Origin: Sordaria brevicollis | Lineage: Eukaryota > Ascomycota > Sordariomycetes > Sordariales > Sordariaceae | Reading direction: 5' to 3' | NCBI GenBank assembly: GCA_033439795.1 | Contig: JAUTDP010000013.1 | Span: 558,001-622,000, forward strand | DNA length: 64,000 nt | Shown: positions 46,400 to 56,159 of the stretch, piece after piece | Numbering within the stretch: the first letter of the stretch is position 1 | How the letters are laid out: each line of letters begins with the position of its first letter | Position numbers and translations under genes: made by a program | The notes under the pieces: model-generated | What the model was told of the DNA's origin: nothing | The model's input: only the letters and a program-made list of their open reading frames with translations | Database searches by the model: none

Positions 46400-46978
46400 T
46401 GTAGATGAGAGAGTATGATGGGAGTTGCTAACTGTATTTTTTCTGATTGATTCCAATGACGATGACGATGACAGCGGGTCTTCATGAGAATAACTCTTTC
46501 AAGACCGGCAGACTTTATACGTCTCGACTCATCATTTTGCGAAACCGTCACCGATATCCATTATCACAGCATTCTGTTGCTCTCCTAAGCACAAAGCGGA
46601 ATGTCGTCTTCGAATACAGCGGTCTTCCAGCTAAGATGCGGTGCGCCGACCGCATGGTACGGGGTGCGTTCTCATTCTGGCTATAGTACGAAGATGAGGA
46701 CGAAGATGACGATTACTCATGACACTAACCTTGATAAGATCTCAAGAGGTCATCCAAAAAGAGGACCAGTCAACGACTTGGAAAATGCGGGCGGGCGGAC
46801 GGAGGGCCGCACCGTCCGTTACATCGGTTGGCGTTGACATGCGGAAGATGCGGACACGGCCGCGCCAAGGTCTCCAGGGTCTGTGGCTTAGTGAGAGGTG
46901 GACGGTGAGATGGATCTCTGGGCATGGGTAAGATCCAACTTGCTTACAAAGAACGCTGACTTCTCCAGGGTTTTTTTT

Positions 46979-47013
<35 letters not shown>

Positions 47014-48551
47014 CTTTTTTTTTCCCCAGAGAAAGGTTGGGCCAGAAAGAATTCGTCTTCTCGCAACCTCACTTGTATGCCCTGTCTCGGTCAGCCTCGA
47101 ACCTCAACCCATCAACATCACATGTCAAAAACCACAGAGGTTACTGAAGATGGGATTACCAGTCGTCGTATCTTTTCTTCAGTCATCAGACCTACCTATC
47201 CCGACCCCAAACTCTTTTCAGGAAAAAGAGGATGCGTTCAAACCCTCAAGACGCTGTCCTCCAGTGCGCTTTTCCACAGCCTCCCCTCCACCCGATCCTC
47301 CGTAGGGGGACAACGCCGGCTTGGGTGCGTGCTAGCTTGTATACCTCTCGGTCCCTTCTCCCACATCCTTCCGCTTTGTTCCCATCTACCAAATTTTTGA
47401 TCAAACGTTTTACGAAGATTTTGCGGAATTGACATGTCGAATGCAAGCGCTGGTTTTTCCGCCGCTCATTGGCTGCGTATCTCAAGCGGGACGTCCCCCC
47501 TTTTAAGTGGTTCCCCTAACAGGCAAGTGCCAAGAGTCTTTGCCATGGCAACAACAAGACCCCAACACCATGTCTAGCACCCATTATGTATGCTTCAAAA
47601 TAGCCTCCTTGATGCAACCCGAGTTTTTTTCTCCGACACTCGGCAATTACCCATGTTTGGCCTGTCGGTAAAGAAGATGGATTCGAAGCATCGCCTCACG
47701 GAGTGCCGGAGTTGAGGAAACCCCCTTTCCCAGAAAAGCGAGATTGAACCAGACCAGCCAGGGCCCAGTTTGTGGAAATTGCGCGATACGCTTTTCTTGG
47801 TGACAACAACAAAAGCGATGCTATACAAAGGACCCAACATACGAACATGGACCACAAACCGAGCTAGTAAGGGTTGAACACTTACACAATTGAGCACTTC
47901 GCCACCAGTGTCTCCACGAGTCAGTTTTATTGGTAGCCTTCTTTAGTGGAGAGGTAAAGAAGAGTGACCACAGGGGGAGGTGAAGATCAAAAGAACCAGA
48001 ACGTGCTCACGTGGTCTACCTACCCGCCAATTCAACAGCATCTCATATGGGCGGAACATGGGCCAAATATAAACCACATGAGGGATCTTGGAGAAAATCA
48101 TCGGTGAAATGGGTCTCACATGCACCCCAGCTTTCAATCGATATTGCCATTGGATAGAAGCGGAGGATGATGGCGGTGTGCAGGGGAGTGTGTTAGTCTT
48201 CCAGCGGGAGAAGCATTCGGCTGGACAACCAAAATTGCTTCGAAAACAGTTCGAGACCCTGTGCTGGTCCAACTGGCTGGTCAACAACGACCCCTGATTA
48301 TGAGCAAGGCCTGGAATAACATGGGAAAGAAGAAAAAGAAAATTGACGAGGACTCTAGACCCCCGATCATTACCGGTATATCCCGGATCGACTGCGTGTA
48401 TAAGAACCGTTGAGGCTGGGCTTACAAAGACCACGAAAGCAACATTCAACACTGACTGAGCTCCTCCGGTCTTCTACTCCTCAGTCATATCATCATCCTT
48501 ACAAGTTCACGACTTATCAAGTCCGTACAATAACAAACCATACACACAAAG
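46400..48551. promoter_or_regulatory. 2.15 kb divergent intergenic region with long poly-T tract
   Basis: It separates the minus-strand SDR gene from the plus-strand lipocalin-like gene, so both promoters should be here. A nearly pure T tract lies at 46971-47023. Only short frames are seen, and the GC-rich/pyrimidine-rich block 47240-47400 shows no gene. Confidence 0.45.
46971..47023 (+). repeat. Long poly-T (poly-A) homopolymer tract
   Basis: 53 bases of T interrupted by one G (46979) and one C (47014). No retroelement body is visible on either side, so it is annotated only as a homopolymer. Read length of such tracts is often unreliable. Confidence 0.9.
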
Positions 48552-49292
48552 ATGGCCCTCTCAACCGAAGCCAACATCATCCTCAACCCTCCTTACCACC
48601 TCCGCGACGGCGCCACCCCTTCCCACTTCACCCCATCCAACCTTCCCTGGATCACGGGAACATGGCACACGACGCACTCGACCAACGCCGAAGAGCAATC
48701 CGGCAAGCGCAACGCGCGTATCTGCCTCAGCCTGATCCGCGGCACCAACTCCGTCTCTTCCGACTCTGAAGGTTCCGACTCGGACATGGAGCCCGACAAG
48801 GACCGCATCCTCGCCGTGCGCTCCTACCAGAATCTGCACTCCTCCGCCATCCAAGACGTCGGCCAGACCGACTTGTTCCTCGACGAGCTCGACCAGGGTT
48901 TTACCCAGGTGAACGGCCCCATCATGCGCCAGCGCTGGGAGATCTTGGCCTGGGGTAAAGAGGGACAGCTGGAGGAGTGGATGAACGATGACGGGTCCGG
49001 TTGGATCGTGGATAACTCGGGCGAGGCGAGGCCGGATTGGAGGAATAGCTACGTGGTGGTATATATCGGGAATGATCTGGGCAAGCTCAAGAATGTGGGC
49101 GAGGGCACGATTGAGATTTGGGATCGGTTTGGTCCTAGCGGCCCGTTGAAGGAGGAGACGGTGGAGAAGATTAAGCAAGCGTTGTTGAAGGATTTGGGCG
49201 GAAAGGATGAGAGGTTTGCAAAGCTGGCGAGTAGGTTGCAGAGGACGGTGATGGATGGGGCCAGGAAGAATGAGGATGGTTTGAGGATATAA
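48552..49292 (+). CDS. Small fungal protein, probably lipocalin/calycin-like
   Basis: An intronless frame of 246 residues with no signal peptide. Near residue 32 it has PWITGTWHTTHST, which resembles the first strand of fungal lipocalin-like proteins of the WITGTWHVTHST type. Later blocks RQRWEILAWG and YVVVYIGNDL alternate as beta strands, followed by IEIWDRFGPSGPLKEETVEKIKQALLK, a C-terminal strand and helix also typical of that group. A charged insertion with an Asp/Ser-rich loop lies at about 70-85. The function is unknown; a small hydrophobic ligand would be in keeping with the fold. The family assignment rests on remembered motif resemblance. Confidence 0.78.
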   Translation: MALSTEANIILNPPYHLRDGATPSHFTPSNLPWITGTWHTTHSTNAEEQSGKRNARICLSLIRGTNSVSSDSEGSDSDMEPDKDRILAVRSYQNLHSSAIQDVGQTDLFLDELDQGFTQVNGPIMRQRWEILAWGKEGQLEEWMNDDGSGWIVDNSGEARPDWRNSYVVVYIGNDLGKLKNVGEGTIEIWDRFGPSGPLKEETVEKIKQALLKDLGGKDERFAKLASRLQRTVMDGARKNEDGLRI

Positions 49293-50653
49293 GGGACCCT
49301 AGCTGGGTTGATGGAATATGCGGAGGAGTGATTCATGAGGTCATGGGACGAATCATTAGCGACTTGTAAGTTTGGAACGCAACCATGTTGATAGAGGTGA
49401 TAATGTGTAATTGTAATGGCATTGGTTTAAACACACCGCAAGTCCTCCCTTCGTTTTCGAGTTGTCTCGTGATCTTGCTTTCAGTGGGCTAAACTTGATA
49501 TCAACAGTGGCAGGATTCGGAGCAGGTTCCTGTATCTCGGTCAGTCCTCATCAATCATCATGAGGCACGACACTCGCGAACCTCGTCAAAGACTAGCGCC
49601 GGGCGTATCGGCTGATGTCGTTTTCCAATCAGTATCGGGCAGCCTCTAAATCGACAGCAAGAAAGAAGATGAAGTCGCGGAAGAAGAGTGAAAGATGAAA
49701 GTACAAAAAAAAAAGAAAGAAAGAACGACCGGGATACAACCGACAATCGAACCGACCACCTCCTTCAACCTTCACCCTTCCCCCCATCTCACCTCCGAGA
49801 AAGGTACAAAAAGATACTTCCACGGCCAAAAAAAGATACCAACAACCACTCGACCGATCAGCGCCCTGAGTCGACCATCGAAACACCCTCAACCATTTTT
49901 TTTTGGTGCTTGAGGTTTTTTTTTAGCGCTTGCTTTTATTATTACCTTCTTCTGTCGCTGCCAATACGAACAGCACCTATTCTAGTGTAGGTGGCGGTCT
50001 ACGGTGATGGAGCGCTCTTTGGGCTACTTGAATGTACATCACTACTCGTTCCCGAACCGACAGGTATTTTTCTCGGAGAGGTTGGTTTGGTGGTTAAGGG
50101 TGCTAGGACGGTTGACCATTGCGCCAACCGGCCAAGCGGTTGTTGGTGAAAGTACGACCCGGACAGGTGGGTTATAAACCCGTTAGGGAGGTGCAGTGCA
50201 CCGCTGGCTGGGGGAGGGAAGGAACGGAAGGAGCGGCGGCAGGCGGGAGGTGCCGGGTGGGTGAATGGATGTCGATGCCTGGTGCCTGCCGTGGGAGAAG
50301 ACGTCGGACCTGTGGTGGAAGGAAAAAGGTAGAGTGACAGCCCATCGTCACTTCCAGTCTGATGAAGGCGCGGGATCACGACATTAGTTGGAAGGAGTGA
50401 TGTGAGGCAAATGGGATATGGAAGATCGCTCCTCCCCACGAAATTTATACCTGATCTCATGGATTAGTGCCTCCTTCCCCAAATAGTTTACATACCTCCT
50501 CGTCCCACTCCATAAGAAATTTCCAGATGTCTGTCCTCTGTAATTAATCGATCCAAACCATCTTCTCACATCATAGGTATACCTTCACATCATTCAAACT
50601 ACCACTGCAGACACCAAGACTCTAGCCCAACGCTCACTCGTACAATCATCACC
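49293..50653. other. Intergenic region
   Basis: It carries the end of the lipocalin-like gene's transcript and the promoter of the secreted-protein gene. It shows A- and T-rich runs at 49708-49720 and 49895-49925, and a short hairpin CGGTTG/CAACCG at 50109-50130 that overlaps a tRNA A-box-like string. No gene is recognised. Confidence 0.45.
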
Positions 50654-51442
50654 ATGCAGCTTTACATTGGAACAGTCTTTGGGGTTGTTGCTCTCGTCCA
50701 TGGTTTGCCCCCTCCACACGTCGGCTTTCCTTCTCCCAAGGAGCCTCACGATGGCGGCGTTTCCGACGTTGCGCACCTTCTAGACCCTCGGGGTGTCAAT
50801 TTTCAGCGAAACATTAGCATTGTTGGTCTGTCTGCGTCTGCCTCAGCACACCGGCCCTTCGTTAAGTAAGCCCAGTCTTTTCAATGCTATACGTTTGGTG
50901 TGGTTTCCGCTAATCCAGTTGCCACTTATAGCTACAACTTCAACCTGACCGCAGGTCCTTTTGCTCCCGCCGCTCATTGCCATGCTTCCATCTCAACCCC
51001 TGACAGCACGAACCTCCTCACAACTGACTGGGTTCAATGCGTGCTGCCTCATCTGGACTCTGAGGACACCAAGTCGAACGACAAGGCCCACCCTACTTCT
51101 TCCTACAGTGAATACCAAGGCGCCAACAAGGTTCGCGACGCGGACGAAGCAAGCAGGAGTGAAGTTGCCCGGGCTTCGACAGCCTTCAGGTGGACCCAGA
51201 ATCCCGAGGGAAGTGCCACACTCTCTGTTGACTCGAACATCACGGTAGCCAGGAACGGTGACGGTAACAGCAGAGGCGTCATCATCCGCCAGCAAGCTGT
51301 CTACAACATTCCGCCCGGGGACATTGTTGGTAATGCCGAATACCGTGGACCACAGGAGGTGGACGCTCAGGTGCAGAAGATGATGGTCTGTGACGATGTG
51401 GACGGAACCAAGACTTGCAACGAGATCAGCAATGCTGCATAG
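50654..51442 (+). CDS. Small secreted protein of unknown function
   Basis: Two exons, 50654-50865 and 50932-51442, give 723 nt or 240 residues. A signal peptide (MQLYIGTVFGVVALVHG) is followed by a mature protein with possible N-glycosylation sites (NIS, NLT, NIT). There are few cysteines, arranged as HCHAS, QCVL and a late CDD...TCNE pair. The 66-nt intron has a GTAAGC donor and CTAAT branch site. I recognise no domain. Beta-strand-rich character and secretion suggest a cell-wall or extracellular role, which is inference. Confidence 0.78.
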
Positions 51443-51947
51443 GGTGCCATAGTAAGACGTAGTGAAGAAGGTGACACAGAGGTGCCGACATCTTTAGAGG
51501 CTTTGCCCATACAATCCCCCTTCATCATTCCCATCATTACTAGTTTCTGTTTAACTGCCATCATCATATACGGGGGTGTTGGGCCTTGTACACAAGCGAG
51601 AATTAAATTGATAGCAGTTTTGCTGATTGCAAATGTGATATTGAGTTGTGTTGTTAGCTTTGGTGTCGCTTTACATGAGTACCAGTAAGGTCTAGCTAGC
51701 GGTTTGCGCACGCACTTCTTGTGTGGTTGACTGGGTCTTGAGTAATTCTGGGGTTTGTACAGTAGCAATCCAGCGAAGGCTTCAATAGCGACATATTTCA
51801 ATTTCATTACTTACAGTCGATTTATTCCTCACTGCTTCCAGTCTGGATGCTTTCATCTTCGAGGGACGCAGGTAATCGATCTTGTCTAACTTCCTCCCTC
51901 TACCAACCAGATCCCCCATTATCACTAGAGGTACATTTACCTGTTCC
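51443..51947. other. Convergent intergenic region
   Basis: It lies between the stop codons of the secreted-protein gene and the chitin-binding gene. A plus-strand frame at 51482-51688 with two hydrophobic stretches opens with GTG and has no clear splice link, so it is not annotated as a gene. Confidence 0.45.
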
Positions 51948-52877
51948 TCATCCCCCTCTGGTAACCGTAATCGTCTTGGTAACGGTAGTCCTCCACCTCC
52001 CCCTACAGCTCCAACTCGTTCTCGTCCCCCACCAGCTCGGTCCTCCTCCTCCTCCACCACCATCGGTTGGCCAACCTCCTTCATCATCACCGCCTCCTTC
52101 GTCACAGGCAGTTATAGTGTTCGTCACAGTTCCTATGGAGGTATTGACTCTTGTCGTGGTGCTAATGCTGATACTAGTGAATGTTTGGGTTTGCGTCTGT
52201 ATCAGTGTCTGAGTGACAGTCCATACTGGTCTCCCGGGCCCTCCAGGTCCTCCTGGCCCTCCACCACCGCCTCCCCATCTTTGGGTGACTGTTGTCGTGA
52301 AGATTAAGGTTACGGTGCTCGCCGGAACGGTGGCCGTGGCCGTGGTGGTAGACGTTCTGACGGCGTCGGGTGCGGTGATGGTCTTTGAGACGGTGATTGT
52401 TGTCGGAGGAGCGGAAGCGCCGGGGAGTAGAGAAGTTTGGGTTTTGGTGGTTGTCGCTGTGGCTGTGGTTATGACAGTGGCTGTTACCTGAGCAGTATTC
52501 GTGCTGGTTGTAGTCGCGGTGATGATGACCGTATTGGTGGACGTTGACGTCGAAGTAATAAGCGTAACGAGTGTGATGATGGTGGTCAATGTCGTCGTCA
52601 AGGTCTGTACGGGATTCGACAATGATGATATCCCAGATCCTGGTGGTAGGCCTGAGCCTGAGCAGAGACCGTACAGCGGGTTACAACCGGCGCCGCAGTG
52701 GTCGGACGTGGAGCCGCACCAGCCCGAGGCGGAACAGCAGTCGCCGAAGGAGGAGCGGTGGCATGTTATTCCTTCGGAGCAGCGACCGTCGGGGCTGACT
52801 TCGAGACTTTGGGCGTATGCGGTGTGTGGTGAGGAGAGGAGGAGAAGGAGGGTTGTCAATGGACTGAGGAGCCTCAT
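51948..52877 (-). CDS. Secreted hevein-type chitin-binding protein with Thr/Ser-rich tail
   Basis: A frame of 309 residues. A signal peptide spans about residues 1-22 (ending HTAYA). A type-1 chitin-binding domain lies at about 30-72, with its eight-cysteine pattern (CSEGITC, FGDCC, SGWCG, DHCGAGC, LYGLC) and the aromatic and Ser residues that bind chitin. A long Thr/Val/Ser-rich stalk (about 85-200), a Gly/Pro segment and a second Thr-rich stretch follow. The end is basic and Trp-containing, not the hydrophobic tail of a GPI anchor. The likely role is binding chitin at the wall or outside. The exact C-terminus is less certain because repetitive sequence can hide an intron. Confidence 0.85.
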   Translation of the reverse strand: MRLLSPLTTLLLLLSSPHTAYAQSLEVSPDGRCSEGITCHRSSFGDCCSASGWCGSTSDHCGAGCNPLYGLCSGSGLPPGSGISSLSNPVQTLTTTLTTIITLVTLITSTSTSTNTVIITATTTSTNTAQVTATVITTATATTTKTQTSLLPGASAPPTTITVSKTITAPDAVRTSTTTATATVPASTVTLIFTTTVTQRWGGGGGGPGGPGGPGRPVWTVTQTLIQTQTQTFTSISISTTTRVNTSIGTVTNTITACDEGGGDDEGGWPTDGGGGGGGPSWWGTRTSWSCRGRWRTTVTKTITVTRGG

Positions 52878-54539
52878 TGTTAATGGGTTTTAGTATTGCA
52901 AGTCCTTCGAGAAAACGGAGCTTCTATGACCAGTGCTTTGTTAATAATAAACATTATGACATGGACCTGGTGATATACAGCTCTTTTAAAAGAATCGCTC
53001 ATCATCCGTTCTGGCGAGAGATCTGGCCAAACAATTGCCGAAGCACATCCACCTTTGCACACATCATGTTTCACAGTTTGACACTTTTAGCAGGCGTGAT
53101 TGTTGATAGTTGACTGAGTAATCTTCCCTATTTGCAACACTTGAGGCTGATATCCTTTTGCGCAAAGCATCGCCATTGGGTGGATAGGCGAGGCACCATT
53201 TAGGACATGGAGAGGAAACAGACGGGACATATAGAGATGGCTTTTATCCGTAATTCCCAGCTCCCACGAGCCGGGCGACCGGGTTCATATAATGGGTGTT
53301 CAAGTCTCAAAACCCGGGGTCTAACTGACCACCACATTGGGTGCTCTGATTTTTGGCTAAAAGAGGATGGTGTGCTACTACATGTTGTGGAAGGGACTAT
53401 GAATAGCAGTACTAAAGATGTGTATGTTAGCTCGGATGCGAAAGCAGATGGAGTGGCTCTTTTTCTCCTTTTCTTGTGATGATTACCAAGATCGAGTAAT
53501 ACTTAGAGCTAGGTATCTTGACAGACTTGTATAGCTAATCAAGAACGCTAGATGTTCGTGTATCGTTCTTCGGAGCCTTCCCTCTTTACTTATCTGATTC
53601 TATCCTTCGATCTCCAAGTAACTCAAGCGTTAAAGGGAGGATGGGTCTGCACTGCGCGGGAGGCCATCCTGTCGATACTAGAATTTGGCCGAGGCCTCAG
53701 GTATGGACTTTGATCGATGGCGAGCTCGCGGAGATACGCTCCTTTTCCACAAGCAACTCTCCAGGTCAAAATTGAGTGTTGCGCTAGAGGGGAGTGCATG
53801 ATGAGTCCACCTCCCCATTGACAGCGAGAAGCAAAGAAGTTGAAAGTGGAAGTGGAAGGAAATGAATATGCAAGGGAAAGCACGGCTGCACGGGTGGGCA
53901 ACCACGAAAGGCAAGTGCGGCCGCAATATGTAGTTTCGGGTAACCCGTTAGTCCGACACCGATGCAGTCGAACGAGAGCAACCCGGACGGGACTCCCGCC
54001 AGGAGAAATTTCAGTTTCAACCGACCAGACCACTGCAGGCATCGTCTTCCCTGACCTCAACTTACCATCCACTCGCCTTTTTCTTTCTTTCAGTCTCGCA
54101 ATGCACTGCGGAGAGTTTTGGGACGCCCTATTGCCGCTACAGTATGATCCATTCCATTGCGACTTTCCCGATCTAGCCTCCAAAGGGTCGATTGGCAAGA
54201 AACGGGATGCTCCGGTGGGTCAGGCACCCGAACGCTATGTTTAATGGCACACTGAGGGATCCTGTGTCAAGGGATGGGATGCACCGCGGAAGACACCCGG
54301 TCTCGCCAAACAGTTAGGCTTTGTGGCGTTAGCTCGAGAAAAAGCTACGCGGTGGGCCAAGTCGTTCACCGTCGCACCCCAGCGATCAATGGCTTCAGGC
54401 GGATTGAACAACGCTTCGCACTGTTCTGGCGGTGACGAAGAACGGTTGATCGCATCATCTCTGGGCTCGATTCTTCCCGGCAGTTTTGTCCAAACACTAT
54501 TCTAGAATACAACTCCAGAAACAGTTCTACACTACTACA
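52878..54539. promoter_or_regulatory. 1.66 kb divergent intergenic region
   Basis: It separates the minus-strand chitin-binding gene from the plus-strand methyltransferase gene and should hold both promoters. Frames at 53623-54244 overlap on both strands and lack domains. No gene is recognised. Confidence 0.45.
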
Positions 54540-55976
54540 ATGACAACGATAGCGGAGACTGAATCTGGACCGTTCGCGTTACCGCCCGTACCAGCGGAGC
54601 ACTTACAACAAGAGCCGCTCCAGCAGCATGTCGTATCGGTAAGGGTCCCAATGACGTGCATAACTGCGAGATTCTAACATCTACGAGGTTGAGAACAGCG
54701 ATGAAGGTTCAATCTTCGAGGTTGACGACGACATCGATGAAAAGTCCGACCCTGGGTTCGAAGAGGGCGAGTATGCATCACCGTTAGGCTCTTGACTCGG
54801 AATACAACAGTTAACGAAATGTTAGCTATCGATCTGTTACTGTCTCCTTGAACAGAGCGATTCGCGAATACCGCCTTATCAACGGCCGCTCATATCACAA
54901 CTATGACGGTGCCTACTACTGGTACCATCACTGCGCCCGAACAACAACAACAACATGGACAGATCTAACAATCTTCACAGGGCACCTAACGATGATGAGC
55001 AAAATGAGTACTTGGATATGGCGTATGTTTATCTCATAATACCGACTACAGTACCTTGATACTTTCCAACCAAACACTAACCTCCTTAGTCACCACATGT
55101 TGTATCTTGCTTACGACAATCGGCTTTTTCTTGCTCCCCTGAAAAATCCTCAAAGAGTGTTGGACGTCGGATGCGGAACTGGCATATGGTGCCTGTTTGT
55201 TATCCCTTTTGAATCCATCGTGGCTTCACTGTTTGATGCTAACAACTTTTAGTGATTTTGCAGAGCAATTTCCAAGCGCCCAAGTCATCGGAACCGACAT
55301 CTCCCCCATCCAACCCCGCTGGGTTACTCCCAACTTGAAATTTGAGATCGACAACTGCGAGCTCGAATGGACCTTTGCAGAGAATGAGTTCGACTACATC
55401 CACATCAGCTCGCTCATCGGCTCGATTCAAGACTGGCCCAAACTCTATAGGGAAGCTCTTCGAGCCCTCAAGCCTGGGGGATGGTTCGAGCAGCGAGAGG
55501 TTGCGCTTCCTGTCCGTGCCAACGAGGGTGAGCTCCCTGACGATTGCGTTTATCATGACTGGGTCAACATATTCTACGAAACCGGAGAGGTCACAGGCCG
55601 TACATGGACGGTGACGGACCATTGGAAGGAATGGCTGCGAGAAGCTGGCTTTACCGAAAAGATTCACACGCACCAGGTCAAGCTACCGATCGGAGGCTGG
55701 CCGAAGGACAAGACGCAGAAAGAAATCGGCGTGTTCAACCGGCTTTCTCTCGATACGGGCCTGGAAGGGTTCGCTACGTACATATGTAAGATGGTGTTGG
55801 GGTGGGATGATGGTGAAATCCAGCAGATTCTGGAGCGGATGAGGGCGGCTCTCAAGAATCCGCACTTGCATGCTTATTTCAATATGTGAGTACTGAAGGG
55901 AGTGTCGCGCAGAGAATGTTCAAGCTAACTTACCGCTTACAGGAAGTCTGTGTGGACTCAGAAGCCGTTTACTTAG
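54540..55976 (+). CDS. LaeA-like SAM-dependent methyltransferase
   Basis: Seven exons were read: 54540-54638, 54688-54770, 54826-54921, 54981-55022, 55090-55194, 55253-55885 and 55943-55976. They total 1092 nt, exactly 363 residues plus stop. An acidic N-terminus leads to SLNRAIREYRLINGRSYHNYD and APNDDEQNEYLDMAHHM, both hallmarks of the fungal LaeA-like group. SAM motif I is LDVGCGTGIW, split by an intron, then GTDISPIQP (motif II region), FDYIHISSLIGSI and LKPGGWFEQ. The relatives include many TAM-domain methyltransferases of secondary metabolism and development; their substrates are mostly unknown. It is not necessarily the global regulator LaeA itself, since genomes carry many paralogues. 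It is convergent with the next gene, 183 bp apart. Confidence 0.9.
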
Positions 55977-56159
55977 GTAGAAAAGACAGCTACATGATTC
56001 TGGACGAACGTGATATGTCGACCCTGACGCCCATTCTCTCGTGAAAGCGTAAAAGATGACTTTCCGAGATACAAACAGACACAAATCTCTGACAATAGCT
56101 GCCGCCGCTCGTAAGTCATGCGATAAATCACGCAAGTCATCCTGACCTCTTTGCCAAAA

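Noticed and set aside
53623..54244. Overlapping frames of 191 (minus) and 134 (plus) codons
   Set aside because: Neither has a domain, hydrophobic signal or splice support; mutual overlap suggests chance.
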